Assembly: GCF_041154385.1 (NCBI RefSeq) | Contig: NZ_AP028929.1 | Span: forward strand, 372,001 to 436,000 | DNA: 64,000 nt | Reading direction: 5' to 3' | Source of the DNA: Streptococcus sp. SN-1 | Lineage (GTDB): Bacteria > Bacillota > Bacilli > Lactobacillales > Streptococcaceae | Part shown: in pieces, positions 21,251 to 30,552 of the stretch | Layout: every line of letters begins with the position of its first letter | Position numbering within the stretch: the first letter of the stretch is position 1 | Program-made: the position numbers and the translations under genes | The notes under the pieces: generated by a model | Told to the model about the DNA's origin: nothing | The model's input: the letters and a program-made list of their open reading frames with translations, nothing else | The model's database searches: none

Positions 21251-21367
21251 AATACTCTTCAAAAATCTCTTCAAACCACGTCAGCTTCCATCTGCAACCT
21301 CAAAACACTGTTTTGAGCAACCTGTGGCTAGCTTCCTAGTTTGCTCTTTGATTTTCATTGAGTATAC
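21251..21367. repeat. BOX repeat element (copy 2)
   Basis: It matches the copy at 18536 over its whole length with a few differences and the same orientation (ATACTCTTC at the left, CATTGAGTATACC at the right, CTCAAAACACTGTTTTGAG in the middle). It fills most of the gap before mutS2 and may supply transcript structure there. Confidence 0.85.
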
Positions 21368-21400
21368 CACACCTAGACATTCAAAGACAAGGAAATAAAG

Positions 21401-23737
21401 ATGAATAAGAAAATATTAGAAACATTAGAGTTCAATAAGGTCAAGGCCTTGTTTGAGCCTCATTTGTTGACAGAGCAGGGCTTGGAGCAATTGAGACAGC
21501 TGGCTCCGACTGCCAAAGCAGATAAAATCAAACAGGCTTTTGCTGAGATGAAGGAGATGCAGGCTCTCTTTGTCGAGCAACCGCATTTTACTATTCTTGC
21601 AACCAAGGAAATCGCAGGAGTCTGCAAGCGGTTGGAGATGGGAGCGGACCTCAATATCGAGGAGTTCCTACTCTTGAAGCGCGTGCTTCTTGCTAGCCGA
21701 GAACTGCAAAGTTTTTATGCCAATCTGGAAAATGTCAGCTTGGAAGAATTAGCCCTTTGGTTTGAGAAATTACATGATTTTCCGCAATTACAAGGAAATC
21801 TCCAAGCCTTTAATGATGCAGGTTTCATTGAAAATTTTGCCAGTGAAGAATTGGCGCGCATCCGTCGAAAAATCCATGATAGCGAGAGTCAGGTCCGCGA
21901 TGTTTTGCAAGATTTGCTTAAGCAAAAAGCGCAGATGTTGACAGAAGGGATTGTTGCCAGCAGAAATGGCCGTCAGGTTTTACCAGTCAAAAACACCTAC
22001 CGCAATAAGATTGCAGGTGTCGTTCATGATATTTCTGCTAGTGGAAATACCGTCTATATCGAACCCCGTGAGGTGGTTAAACTGAGTGAAGAAATTGCCA
22101 GTTTGCGAGCAGATGAGCGCTATGAAATGCTTCGCATTCTTCAAGAAATTTCTGAGCGTGTTCGCCCTCATGCGGCTGAGATTGCTAATGACGCTTGGAT
22201 TATCGGTCATCTGGACTTGATTCGTGCCAAGGTCCGATTTATCCAAGAAAGGCAAGCAGTCGTTCCTCAGCTGTCAGAAAATCAGGAAATTCAACTGCTC
22301 CATGTATGTCATCCTCTGGTCAAAAATGCCGTCGCAAATGATGTCCATTTTGGTCAAGATTTAACAGCGATTGTCATTACAGGACCCAATACAGGTGGGA
22401 AGACCATCATGCTCAAAACTCTGGGCTTGACGCAGGTGATGGCCCAGTCTGGTTTGCCGATTTTAGCAGACAAGGGAAGTCGTGTTGGTATTTTTGAAGA
22501 AATCTTTGCAGATATTGGCGATGAGCAGTCTATTGAGCAGAGCTTGTCTACCTTCTCTAGCCACATGACCAATATTGTGGATATTCTTGGCAAGGTCAAC
22601 CAACATTCACTCTTGCTCTTGGATGAGTTGGGGGCTGGTACGGATCCCCAAGAGGGAGCCGCCCTTGCCATGGCAATTCTGGAGGACCTTCGTCTGCGTC
22701 AAGTCAAGACTATGGCGACTACCCACTATCCGGAACTAAAGGCCTACGGAATTGAGACAGCTTTTGTGCAAAATGCCAGCATGGAGTTTGATACTGCAAC
22801 TCTACGCCCGACCTATCGCTTTATGCAGGGCGTTCCTGGTCGAAGCAATGCCTTCGAAATCGCTAAACGTTTAGGTCTATCTGAGGTTATCGTAGGGGAT
22901 GCCAGTCAGCAGGTCAATCAGGACAATGATGTCAACCGTATCATTGAGCAACTAGAAGAGCAGACGCTAGAGAGTCGCAAACGCTTGGACAATATCCGTG
23001 AGGTGGAGCAAGAAAATCTCAAGATGAACCGTGCTCTCAAAAAACTTTACAACGAGCTCAATCGTGAAAAGGAAACGGAGCTTAATAAGGCGCGTGAACA
23101 GGCTGCTGAGATTGTGGACATGGCCCTAAGTGAGAGTGACCAAATTCTCAAAAATCTCCACAGTAAGTCCCAGCTCAAACCTCATGAAATCATTGAAGCC
23201 AAGGCCAAGCTGAAAAAATTGGCTCCTGAAAAAGTAGATTTGTCTAAAAACAAGGTCCTTCAAAAGGCCAAGAAAAAACGTGCTCCAAAGGTGGGAGATG
23301 ATATCGTTGTTCTCAGTTATGGGCAGCGTGGTACCTTGACCAGTCAACTCAAGGACGGCCGCTGGGAAGCCCAAGTTGGCTTGATTAAGATGACTTTAGA
23401 AGAGAAAGAATTTGACCTCGTTCAAGCCCAGCAAGAAAAGCAAGTCAAGAAGAAACAGGTCAATGTCGTGAAACGAACTTCTGGTCGTGGCCCACAAGCC
23501 AGACTGGACCTTCGAGGCAAACGTTATGAAGAGGCTATGAATGAGCTAGATGCCTTTATCGACCAAGCCTTGCTTAATAATATGGCTCAAGTTGATATCA
23601 TCCATGGTATCGGAACAGGTGTCATCCGTGAAGGTGTCACCAAATACCTACAAAGAAACAAGCATGTCAAGAGTTTCGGCTATGCCCCACAAAATGCTGG
23701 AGGTAGTGGTGCGACTATTGTCACTTTTAAAGGATAG
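21401..23737 (+). CDS. mutS2: MutS2 ATPase/endonuclease
   Basis: MutS2 proteins bind branched DNA and, in B. subtilis, collided ribosomes; they suppress recombination or trigger ribosome rescue rather than mismatch repair. The 778-residue product has the clamp and lever helices (about residues 1-300), Walker [13 protein letters not shown] near 328-339, Walker [14 protein letters not shown] near 406-418, a basic coiled coil (about 510-630) and a C-terminal Smr nuclease domain starting near [14 protein letters not shown] and including [14 protein letters not shown]. No mutS-type mismatch-binding domain is present. It follows BOX copy 2. Confidence 0.96.
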   Translation: MNKKILETLEFNKVKALFEPHLLTEQGLEQLRQLAPTAKADKIKQAFAEMKEMQALFVEQPHFTILATKEIAGVCKRLEMGADLNIEEFLLLKRVLLASRELQSFYANLENVSLEELALWFEKLHDFPQLQGNLQAFNDAGFIENFASEELARIRRKIHDSESQVRDVLQDLLKQKAQMLTEGIVASRNGRQVLPVKNTYRNKIAGVVHDISASGNTVYIEPREVVKLSEEIASLRADERYEMLRILQEISERVRPHAAEIANDAWIIGHLDLIRAKVRFIQERQAVVPQLSENQEIQLLHVCHPLVKNAVANDVHFGQDLTAIVITGPNTGGKTIMLKTLGLTQVMAQSGLPILADKGSRVGIFEEIFADIGDEQSIEQSLSTFSSHMTNIVDILGKVNQHSLLLLDELGAGTDPQEGAALAMAILEDLRLRQVKTMATTHYPELKAYGIETAFVQNASMEFDTATLRPTYRFMQGVPGRSNAFEIAKRLGLSEVIVGDASQQVNQDNDVNRIIEQLEEQTLESRKRLDNIREVEQENLKMNRALKKLYNELNREKETELNKAREQAAEIVDMALSESDQILKNLHSKSQLKPHEIIEAKAKLKKLAPEKVDLSKNKVLQKAKKKRAPKVGDDIVVLSYGQRGTLTSQLKDGRWEAQVGLIKMTLEEKEFDLVQAQQEKQVKKKQVNVVKRTSGRGPQARLDLRGKRYEEAMNELDAFIDQALLNNMAQVDIIHGIGTGVIREGVTKYLQRNKHVKSFGYAPQNAGGSGATIVTFKG

Positions 23738-23795
23738 CAGTATTCTGGATTTTATAAAGTAAAAACTGTTGAACTAATTTTTACTAATAAACACA

Positions 23796-23824
23796 TTGAC
23801 AAAAGCCAACATTTTTTGTAAAAT
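23796..23824 (+). promoter_or_regulatory. Promoter of the glycine-riboswitch transcript
   Basis: TTGACA (23796-23801) and TAAAAT (23819-23824) are separated by 17 nt, placing the transcript start about 70 nt before the aptamer. Confidence 0.7.
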
Positions 23825-23900
23825 AAGAATCAATTAAATACCAACACCGAATGAAGTTTAATAGAAGTGGAGAATCGTTTGATTTTCCATGACTGTAAAT

Positions 23901-24054
23901 GGACGGAACTCTGGAGAGACCGTAAAGGCACCGAAGGGGCAAGGCAGGCAACTGCTCAAACTCTCAGGTAAAAGGACAGAGCTAGGATAGACCGCTTTTT
24001 AGCATTTATCTAAGCATTCCAGAGTACATGTATCTTGCATGTGCTCTTTCTTTT
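23901..24054 (+). ncRNA. Glycine riboswitch with terminator-type expression platform
   Basis: The aptamer core is explicit: P1 strands CTCT (23909) and AGAG (23978) enclose GGAGAGACC, the conserved CACCGAAGGGGCAA and AAACTCTCAGGTAAAAGGACAG. A hairpin AGAGTACATG / CATGTGCTCT at 24021-24047 followed by TTTCTTTT is the likely terminator. Only one full aptamer is visible; the upstream hairpin GGAGAATC/GATTTTCC may be the remnant 'ghost' partner. It sits before an alanine/glycine symporter, so glycine probably controls uptake. Whether binding turns the gene on or off cannot be told by eye. Confidence 0.92.
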
Positions 24055-24079
24055 GGGGTTGAAAAGATAGGAGAAGGAA

Positions 24080-25402
24080 ATGTTAGAATTGCTTAAATCA
24101 ATCGATGCTTTTGCTTGGGGCCCACCCCTTTTGATTTTATTGGTCGGAACAGGTATTTACCTAACTGCCCGTCTAGGCCTCTTGCAGGTTTTGCGTCTGC
24201 CCAAGGCCTTCCAGCTTATTTTTACCAAGGATAAGGGGCATGGCGATGTATCCAGCTTTGCGGCACTATGTACAGCCCTAGCAGCGACAGTTGGTACGGG
24301 AAATATTATCGGGGTAGCTACAGCTATCAAGGTCGGTGGACCAGGAGCCCTCTTTTGGATGTGGATGGCTGCTTTCTTTGGAATGGCAACCAAGTATGCG
24401 GAAGGACTACTAGCTATCAAATACCGTACCAAGGATGATCATGGTGCAGTAGCGGGAGGTCCCATGCACTATATCCTTCTAGGGATGGGAGAAAAGTGGC
24501 GACCACTTGCCATCTTCTTTGCCCTGGCAGGTGTGCTAGTAGCTTTGCTGGGAATCGGAACCTTCACCCAAGTCAACTCGATTACAGAATCTATCCAAAA
24601 TACAACGGCTATTTCACCAGCCATCACAGCTCTTGTGTTGTCTGTATTTGTAGCGATTGCTGTCTTTGGTGGACTCAAGTCCATCTCTAAGGTGTCAACT
24701 ACTGTTGTTCCTTTTATGGCTATCATCTATATTTTAGGAACTCTTACAGTTATTTTCTTTAATATTGGAAAAATTCCTGCCACAATCGCTTTAATCTTGA
24801 CAACGGCTTTTAGTCCAGTTGCTGCGGTAGGTGGTTTTGCTGGGACTAGCATTCGAATGGCTATTCAAAATGGTGTAGCGCGAGGTGTTTTCTCGAACGA
24901 ATCTGGTCTGGGTTCGGCTCCCATTGCAGCTGCTGCGGCTAAGACAAATGAACCGGTAGAGCAAGGTTTGATTTCCATGACAGGAACCTTTATTGATACA
25001 CTCATTATCTGTACCTTGACTGGTTTGACTATCTTGGTAACTGGTGTTTGGAGTGGTGATTTGAATGGAGTTGCCTTGACTCAGTCAGCCTTCTCAACAG
25101 TCTTTTCACACTTTGGACCTGCCCTTTTGACCATCTTCCTTGTGCTCTTTGCCTTTACAACGATTCTAGGTTGGAACTATTACGGAGAACGTTGTTTTGA
25201 GTTTCTCTTTGGGGTTCGCTTTATCTGGCTCTACCGTGTGGTCTTTGTGCTCATGGTCTTGCTAGGAGGATTTATCGAGTTGGATATGGTTTGGATTATC
25301 GCAGATATTGTCAATGCCTTGATGGCTCTGCCAAACTTGATTGCCCTCTTAGTTTTATCACCAGTCGTTATTGCTGAAACTAAAAAGTATTTTGACAAAT
25401 AA
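24080..25402 (+). CDS. Alanine/glycine:cation symporter (AGCS family)
   Basis: AGCS transporters import alanine or glycine with sodium. The 440-residue product is highly hydrophobic, with about ten to eleven membrane helices. It shows the family blocks GTGIYLTARLGLLQ near residues 23-36, AATVGTGNIIGVATAIK near 69-85, the consensus GGPMHYI at about 126-132 and NGVARGVFSNESGLGSAPIA near 266-285. The glycine riboswitch upstream indicates that glycine is a physiological substrate or signal. It is monocistronic, with a terminator directly downstream. Confidence 0.95.
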   Translation: MLELLKSIDAFAWGPPLLILLVGTGIYLTARLGLLQVLRLPKAFQLIFTKDKGHGDVSSFAALCTALAATVGTGNIIGVATAIKVGGPGALFWMWMAAFFGMATKYAEGLLAIKYRTKDDHGAVAGGPMHYILLGMGEKWRPLAIFFALAGVLVALLGIGTFTQVNSITESIQNTTAISPAITALVLSVFVAIAVFGGLKSISKVSTTVVPFMAIIYILGTLTVIFFNIGKIPATIALILTTAFSPVAAVGGFAGTSIRMAIQNGVARGVFSNESGLGSAPIAAAAAKTNEPVEQGLISMTGTFIDTLIICTLTGLTILVTGVWSGDLNGVALTQSAFSTVFSHFGPALLTIFLVLFAFTTILGWNYYGERCFEFLFGVRFIWLYRVVFVLMVLLGGFIELDMVWIIADIVNALMALPNLIALLVLSPVVIAETKKYFDK

Positions 25403-25404
25403 TG

Positions 25405-25431
25405 AAATCACACAGCTCGTGTGATTTTTTT
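25405..25431 (+). terminator. Terminator of the AGCS symporter gene
   Basis: AAATCACAC pairs with GTGTGATTT around AGCTC, followed by T residues. Confidence 0.85.
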
Positions 25432-25534
25432 GCTTTCATAAAAAATTTCTATCAGTGTAATTTAAAATATATATTATACATGGTATAGAATCTGTGATAG
25501 ACTAGGTTTCAACAACATGAAAAGAGGTTTTATA

Positions 25535-26083
25535 ATGACAACATTTACAATTCATACAGTCGAATCAGCACCAGCAGAAGTGAAAGAAGTTCTTGAAACA
25601 GTAGAAAAAGATAATAATGGCTATATTCCCAATCTAATCGGTCTCTTGGCTAATGCCCCTACCGCCCTTGAAGCCTACCGAACTGTCGGAGCCATCAACC
25701 GTCGCAACAGCCTGACACCCGTTGAGCGCGAAGTGGTGCAGATCACGGCAGCTGTGACCAATGGTTGTGCCTTCTGTGTCGCAGGTCACACCGCCTTTTC
25801 CATCAAACAAATCCAGATGAACGATGATCTTTTGCAAGCCCTCCGCAATCGTACTCCAATTGAAACAGATCCTAAATTGGACACCCTAGCTAAGTTTACC
25901 TTGGCGGTTATCAATACCAAGGGTCGTGTAGGAGATGAAGCCTTAGCTGAGTTTTTAGAAGCTGGCTACACCCAACAAAATGCCTTGGATGTGGTTCTTG
26001 GTGTCAGCCTAGCAAGCCTCTGTAACTATGCCAACAACCTAGCCAATACACCAATTAATCCAGAATTGCAACCTTATGCTTAA
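25535..26083 (+). CDS. Carboxymuconolactone decarboxylase/AhpD-like protein
   Basis: The 182-residue product belongs to the CMD/AhpD fold. It carries the redox motif Cys78-x-x-Cys81 followed by His85 (NGCAFCVAGHT), the active-site arrangement of alkylhydroperoxidase D-type proteins, so a thiol-based peroxidase or disulfide role is likely; the substrate is unknown. The start at 25535 has AAAGAGGT upstream; an in-frame ATG at 25517 overlaps it. It is a single-gene unit with its own terminator, without AhpC or lipoyl partners nearby. Confidence 0.82.
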   Translation: MTTFTIHTVESAPAEVKEVLETVEKDNNGYIPNLIGLLANAPTALEAYRTVGAINRRNSLTPVEREVVQITAAVTNGCAFCVAGHTAFSIKQIQMNDDLLQALRNRTPIETDPKLDTLAKFTLAVINTKGRVGDEALAEFLEAGYTQQNALDVVLGVSLASLCNYANNLANTPINPELQPYA

Positions 26084-26099
26084 TTCATATCTGAGTAAA

Positions 26100-26132
26100 A
26101 TGAAGTCTGAAATAATCGGACTTCGTTTTTTT
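26100..26132 (+). terminator. Terminator of the AhpD-like gene
   Basis: GAAGTC and GACTTC form the stem, followed by GTTTTTTT. Confidence 0.75.
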
Positions 26133-26155
26133 AAGTCCTCATTTAAGCGCTTTTA

Positions 26156-26164
26156 TGCTATACT
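26156..26164 (+). promoter_or_regulatory. Extended -10 promoter of the TDT-like gene
   Basis: TGcTATACT lies 29 nt before the start codon; no clear -35 is visible. Confidence 0.4.
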
Positions 26165-26192
26165 GAAACTAACATGATTATTGGAGGTTAGG

Positions 26193-27092
26193 ATGAAAAA
26201 ACTCCCCTTGGTATTTTCTGGTTGTTTGCTAGGTTTGGCAGGAGCTGGAAATCTTATTTTAGATACGTTGCCGGTTCTGTCACATCTTTTTAGTCTGACA
26301 GGTTTGGTTTTGTGGCTCTTTTTTCTGCTTCTTCATCTCTTTAATTGGAAAGAAACAAAGCAAGAATTGACCAAGCCCCCTCTTTTGTCAGGAATGGCGA
26401 CCTTTCCCATGGCTGGGATGATTTTATCGACTTATGTCTTTCGAGTCTTCCCTCATTTCCCTTTGGTTGCTCAAGGGCTCTGGTGGTTTTCATTTCTCTT
26501 GGATGTGGCTCTGATTGCTGGCTTCACTATCAAATTTGCCTATCCGGGGCGGAGGGTTCATGCGACTCCTAGCTGGACGGTTCTCTATGTGGGGATAGCA
26601 GTGGCAGCCTTGACCTATTCTCTGGTAGGCATTATCGAGATTGCCTATGTGACCTTGAGTTTTGGTTTTCTCTTGACCTTCTATCTCTACCCGCTTATTT
26701 ATAGCGATTTAAAGAAACATCCACTCCCACTAGCCTTGCTTGGCCAAGAAGGAATCTATTGTGCTCCCTTCTCTCTACTCTTGGCTTCCCTAGTTCGAGT
26801 TGAAGGAGCTAGCCTACCGAATTGGGTTTTAATCATCATGATCTTGGCTTCCCAATCCTTCTTTTTCTTTGTTTTAACTCGTCTGCCCAATATTTTAAAA
26901 CAAGGCTTTCAACCAGCCTTCTCAGCCCTCACCTTCCCAACCATTATCACAGCTACCTCGCTCAAGATGGCTCAGGGAATCTTGAAACTTCCATTTTTGG
27001 ATTATTTGGTACTGGCTGAAACTGTTATTTGCCTAATCATTTTGCTCTTTGTATTAGGCGCTTATCTGAATTGGTTACGAAAAAAGGTCTAG
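26193..27092 (+). CDS. TDT/SLAC1-like membrane protein (TehA-type transporter)
   Basis: The 299-residue product has about ten hydrophobic helices across its whole length and the N-terminal PLVFSGCLLGLAGAGNL block seen in the tellurite-resistance/dicarboxylate transporter family, sometimes mislabelled 'exfoliative toxin'. Family members are anion channels or dicarboxylate exporters; the substrate here is unknown. The ATG at 26193 follows GGAGGTTAGG. It stands alone between the AhpD-like gene and convergent serS. Confidence 0.75.
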   Translation: MKKLPLVFSGCLLGLAGAGNLILDTLPVLSHLFSLTGLVLWLFFLLLHLFNWKETKQELTKPPLLSGMATFPMAGMILSTYVFRVFPHFPLVAQGLWWFSFLLDVALIAGFTIKFAYPGRRVHATPSWTVLYVGIAVAALTYSLVGIIEIAYVTLSFGFLLTFYLYPLIYSDLKKHPLPLALLGQEGIYCAPFSLLLASLVRVEGASLPNWVLIIMILASQSFFFFVLTRLPNILKQGFQPAFSALTFPTIITATSLKMAQGILKLPFLDYLVLAETVICLIILLFVLGAYLNWLRKKV

Positions 27093-27119
27093 CTAGAAAT
27101 AGCTAAGCCTTATTTTTTA
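27083..27119. terminator. Bidirectional terminator between the TDT-like gene and serS
   Basis: AAGGTCTAGCTA and TAGCTAAGCCTT form a stem around GAAA with T/A runs on both sides. It overlaps the ends of both convergent genes. Confidence 0.65.
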
Positions 27120-28391
27120 TGGTTTGATAACTTCAGCTCCACCCATATATGGACGAAGTGCTTCTGGGATGGTCACAGAACCATCTGCATTTTGGTAGTT
27201 TTCAAGAATAGCAGCCACTGTACGTCCAACTGCAAGTCCAGAACCGTTCAAGGTATGGAGCAATTTCACCTTGCCATCTGCTTCATCACGGTAACGGATT
27301 TGGGCACGACGGGCTTGGAAATCTTCTGTGTTTGAACAGCTTGAGATTTCACGGTAGGTATTTTGTGCTGGAATCCACACTTCCAAATCGTAAGTTTTAG
27401 CAGCTGAGAAGCCCATATCTCCAGTAGAGAGAGCAACGACACGGTATGGAAGGTTGAGTTTTTGAAGAATGTTTTCAGCATTGGCTGTCATTTTTTCCAA
27501 TTCTTTGTAAGATTCTTCTGGTTTGGCAAATTTAACCATTTCAACCTTGTGGAATTGGTGCAAACGAATCAAGCCACGAGTATCACGACCAGCTGAACCA
27601 GCCTCAGAACGGAATGATGGACTCATAGCAGTGAAGTAGATTGGCAGGTCTTTACCGTCCAGGATTTCATCACGGTAGTAGTTTGTCAGAGGAACTTCAG
27701 CTGTAGGAATAAGGACATAATTACTGTCGCTGAGTTCAAAAGTATCTTCCTTGAATTTTGGATATTGACCAGTACCAAACATAGAGTCATGGTTAACCAT
27801 GTAAGGCGTGATGACTTCCGTATAGCCTTCTTTTCCATGTTCATCCAACATAAAGTTGTAGATAGCACGCTCCAAACGAGCACCGAGACCTTTATAGAAG
27901 AGGAAACGAGCGCCTGTTACCTTACCACCGCGTTCCCAGTCAAGGATACCAAGATCTTCACCAAGATCCCAGTGAGCTTTTGGTTCGAAGTCAAACTCGC
28001 GTGGAGTACCCCAACGGCGAACTTCCACATTGTCATCTTCATCAGCCCCAACAGGAACGCTGTCAGCTGGAATATTTGGAAGAGTAGTGGTAAATTCTGT
28101 TAATTTAGCATCGATGTCTGCCAATTCAGCATCCAAGGCTTTAACCTCAGCAGATAGAGTTTGCATGGCAGCAATCTTATCATCTGCATTTTCCTTGTTG
28201 CGTTTGGCTTGGGCAATCTCAGCAGAAACTGTGTTGCGTTCTGCTTTGAGAGTTTCAACCTTGACCAAAATATCACGACGTTTAGCATCGATTTCTTTCA
28301 TTTCATTCAAGACAGCAGCATCTACACCACGTGTAGCCAATTTTTCTGCGACAGCATCAAAGTCTGTACGAATACGTTTGATATCTAACAT
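27117..28391 (-). CDS. serS: Seryl-tRNA synthetase
   Basis: This class II synthetase charges tRNA-Ser (and the tRNA used for selenocysteine where present). The 424-residue product starts [21 protein letters not shown], has the long antiparallel coiled coil that grips tRNA (about residues 27-100), then class II motif 2 ([24 protein letters not shown]) and motif 3 ([19 protein letters not shown]). The ATG at 28391 follows AAGGAG; an in-frame ATG nine codons upstream lies within the T-box terminator tail. Expression is controlled by the T-box leader directly upstream. Confidence 0.97.
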   Translation of the reverse strand: MLDIKRIRTDFDAVAEKLATRGVDAAVLNEMKEIDAKRRDILVKVETLKAERNTVSAEIAQAKRNKENADDKIAAMQTLSAEVKALDAELADIDAKLTEFTTTLPNIPADSVPVGADEDDNVEVRRWGTPREFDFEPKAHWDLGEDLGILDWERGGKVTGARFLFYKGLGARLERAIYNFMLDEHGKEGYTEVITPYMVNHDSMFGTGQYPKFKEDTFELSDSNYVLIPTAEVPLTNYYRDEILDGKDLPIYFTAMSPSFRSEAGSAGRDTRGLIRLHQFHKVEMVKFAKPEESYKELEKMTANAENILQKLNLPYRVVALSTGDMGFSAAKTYDLEVWIPAQNTYREISSCSNTEDFQARRAQIRYRDEADGKVKLLHTLNGSGLAVGRTVAAILENYQNADGSVTIPEALRPYMGGAEVIKP

Positions 28392-28404
28392 AAGAACTCC
28401 TTTA

Positions 28405-28584
28405 TGAAAAAAGCACACCTGTCAAAGTGTTGGAGTGGCAGGGCCACGGTTCCATCCAACTTCACAGGTGTGCACTTGATTGTGTATGTAATTGTTACTA
28501 ACGGTAGAATTTCACCTATCCCTCCTATCTGCTCGCAGCACCCGCAGACTTTCTGAAAGAAGAAGATAACCTACTTATCCGTTG
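28405..28584 (-). ncRNA. T-box leader of serS (specifier UCU)
   Basis: On the minus strand the T-box sequence TGGAACCGTGGC is present at about 28449-28460, and the terminator hairpin GCACACCTGT / ACAGGTGTGC plus T6 ends near 28405. Stem I closes with AACGG / CCGTT, carries an AGTA on the 5' side, and the opposite specifier loop offers TCT (28506-28508), a serine codon followed by A. Uncharged tRNA-Ser would stabilise the antiterminator and permit serS transcription. The specifier assignment is my reading of the fold. Confidence 0.9.
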
Positions 28585-28589
28585 CTATA

Positions 28590-28618
28590 ATTATACTAAA
28601 GTTTCTACTTTTTTGCAA
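28590..28618 (-). promoter_or_regulatory. Promoter of the serS T-box transcript
   Basis: On the minus strand TTGCAA and TATAAT are separated by 17 nt. The -35 lies inside the last codons of the upstream DUF956 gene. Confidence 0.7.
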
Positions 28619-28976
28619 ATAGATTTTTAAATTTTTGACCAATGGTCTGAATCAGAGTAGGAAGTTTGACGACCTTGTCATTTCCCAGCTTTTCGCGAGC
28701 AATTTTGAGGATGGCACCTGAGTCTTTTGATGCAAAGAGGAATTTTCCTCTGTCTGTAAAGACTTCGAAGTGGCGACTGATTTTGCGACCAGTGACATTG
28801 GCTCCAATTTGGTTGATATGGCTCCAAGGAATCTGGATAAATTGTTCGACATTGACATCTGGGTAAAATTCCAAAGCCTGATCTCCGACAAGGAATTTCC
28901 CAACTTTCCCAGCTATAGAGAGGTAGGAGGTGCCTGTTGTATTGAGGAGCACTGTTTTGTTAAGAGATTGGGCCAT
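28605..28976 (-). CDS. manO: DUF956 family protein (ManO-like)
   Basis: The 123-residue product belongs to the DUF956/ManO family, small cytoplasmic proteins often encoded beside mannose-family PTS genes and thought to be regulatory. Here it is not near a PTS operon: it follows lysC by 2 nt and precedes serS. It starts MAQSLNKTVLLNTTGTSYL and has a compact beta-rich, PH-like pattern (SRHFEVFTDRGKFLFASKD) before a basic C-terminal helix. No transmembrane segment is seen. Its function is unproven. Confidence 0.75.
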   Translation of the reverse strand: MAQSLNKTVLLNTTGTSYLSIAGKVGKFLVGDQALEFYPDVNVEQFIQIPWSHINQIGANVTGRKISRHFEVFTDRGKFLFASKDSGAILKIAREKLGNDKVVKLPTLIQTIGQKFKNLFAKK

Positions 28977-28978
28977 GA

Positions 28979-30343
28979 TTAATCTTCCTTGTTTTCACCG
29001 AAAAAGGCATTGTAGAGGGCTTTAATAGCTGCTTTCTCTTGGTCTTTATGGACAACAAACATAATAGATACTTCACTAGAACCTTGAGACATCATCTGGA
29101 TGTTGATCTTATTTTCAGATAGAGCACGTGTCGCAGTAGCAGTTACTCCGATATGGCTCTTCATTTTTTCTCCAACAATCATAATGATAGAAAGGTCGTG
29201 TTCGATTTCTGCATGGTCTACTTCAGCCTTTTGAACCAACTGACGAAGAATTTCTTCTTCCTTGATAGGAGTTAGCTCACGAGAACGGAGGATGATTGAA
29301 AGATCGTCGATACCTGTTGGCATATGTTCCCAACCGATGTTAAGATCTTCAAGGATTTGAAGAACCTTGCGTCCAAATCCAACCTCACGGTTCATGAGGT
29401 ATTTAGACATGTTGATGCTGACAAAGCCAGAGTCACCAGCAATTCCTACTACTGGAAATTCATCACTACTGTGTTTTAGAACGATACGAGTACCTGGATG
29501 ATCAGGATTGTTGGTATTCTTGATAACCAGAGGAATTTTTCCACGGTAGGCGGGAAGAAGGGCTTCGTCATGAAGGACTGAGAAGCCTGCATAGGCCAAC
29601 TCACGCATTTCACGGTAGGTCAACTCTGGGATAGAGTGTGGTTGGTGAATGATTCCTGGGTGAGCCGCAAAGATACCATCAACATCCGTAAAGTTTTCAT
29701 AGAGGTCTGCCTTAACACCGGCAGCAATGATAGAACCTGTAATGTCTGATCCTCCACGTGAGAAGGTACAGATTTGATTTTCCTTGGTAACTCCAAAGAA
29801 ACCAGGAATGACAAGAACTTCATTTGTATTTGTCAATTCTTCAATCTTGTCATAACTTGATGGAATGATGCGAGCGTGACCAGGTTCACTTGTGACCACA
29901 ATACCAGCTTCTCTAGGGTGCACATAGCGTGCATCGATCCCGTTTTGATTAAAGTAGGCAGCAATCAATTTAGCATTGTTATTTTCACCAGCTGCTAGGA
30001 AAGTGTCGTAGAGAAATTCGTTTTCTTCGATAGGAAGAGTAGCTAAGGCACGAATGCTTTTAGAAATTTTTTCTAGCACAGCTGGTTTAAGACCTAGTTC
30101 ACTAACCATAGCAGCATAGCGGTCGATAATCCAGTTTTGACTCTTACTAATATCGTTACCAGCAACATAGTCGCGGTAGTATTTAATCAAGGCATCCGTA
30201 ACCTTAGTATCTTCAGCATTGCGTTTACCAGGCGCAGAAACGACTACAAAACGACGCTCTGAATCGCTTTTTACGATGTTTAAAACTTTTTCTAATTGAC
30301 TAGCAGAGGCAAGAGAGCTACCTCCAAATTTAACAACCTTCAT
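28979..30343 (-). CDS. lysC: Aspartate kinase
   Basis: Aspartokinase phosphorylates aspartate, the first step towards lysine/diaminopimelate, threonine and methionine. The 454-residue product starts with the kinase signature MKVVKFGGSSLASASQLEKV, has FSRGGSDITGSIIAAG near residues 193-208 and FTDVDGIFAAHP near 217-228, and two C-terminal ACT domains (about 305-450) that bind amino-acid effectors. It is a monofunctional single-chain form. No lysine riboswitch is visible upstream; a conventional promoter is. It is co-directional with the DUF956 gene 2 nt downstream. Confidence 0.96.
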   Translation of the reverse strand: MKVVKFGGSSLASASQLEKVLNIVKSDSERRFVVVSAPGKRNAEDTKVTDALIKYYRDYVAGNDISKSQNWIIDRYAAMVSELGLKPAVLEKISKSIRALATLPIEENEFLYDTFLAAGENNNAKLIAAYFNQNGIDARYVHPREAGIVVTSEPGHARIIPSSYDKIEELTNTNEVLVIPGFFGVTKENQICTFSRGGSDITGSIIAAGVKADLYENFTDVDGIFAAHPGIIHQPHSIPELTYREMRELAYAGFSVLHDEALLPAYRGKIPLVIKNTNNPDHPGTRIVLKHSSDEFPVVGIAGDSGFVSINMSKYLMNREVGFGRKVLQILEDLNIGWEHMPTGIDDLSIILRSRELTPIKEEEILRQLVQKAEVDHAEIEHDLSIIMIVGEKMKSHIGVTATATRALSENKINIQMMSQGSSEVSIMFVVHKDQEKAAIKALYNAFFGENKED

Positions 30344-30372
30344 AAGAACTCCTAAAGTAAGTATTTTATACG

Positions 30373-30401
30373 ATTATAGCAGAAAGAAAGCCTTTTTTCA
30401 A
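30373..30401 (-). promoter_or_regulatory. Promoter of lysC
   Basis: On the minus strand TTGAAA and TATAAT are separated by 17 nt, about 30-58 nt before the lysC start. Confidence 0.75.
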
Positions 30402-30475
30402 TGAAGAAAATAAGATGCTTTCTAGTATAAAGCGAGCCTTTCTAATCGGCTGAGACACTTTCAGTTGATTTTTTC

Positions 30476-30504
30476 TTGCTTTCTGATTTTAAAAAAGATA
30501 TACT
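30476..30504 (+). promoter_or_regulatory. Promoter of fabM
   Basis: TTGCTT (30476-30481) and TATACT (30499-30504) are 17 nt apart. A weak FabT-like sequence overlaps the -10 but is not convincing. Confidence 0.5.
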
Positions 30505-30552
30505 TTGAAAATAGAATAATTTAAACTGCTTATAAAATAAAAAGGAGTCCTG

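Noticed and set aside
25445..25505. Inverted CTATCA / TGATAG sequences as an operator of the AhpD-like gene
   Set aside because: The half-sites are short, more than 35 nt apart and in AT-rich DNA, so chance is a sufficient explanation.
30344..30440. Lysine riboswitch before lysC
   Set aside because: The leader is only about 30 nt long and contains none of the L-box structure.
30500..30520. FabT operator at the fabM promoter
   Set aside because: Only the left half resembles the palindrome; the right half does not. Pneumococcal fabM is, as I recall, outside direct FabT control.
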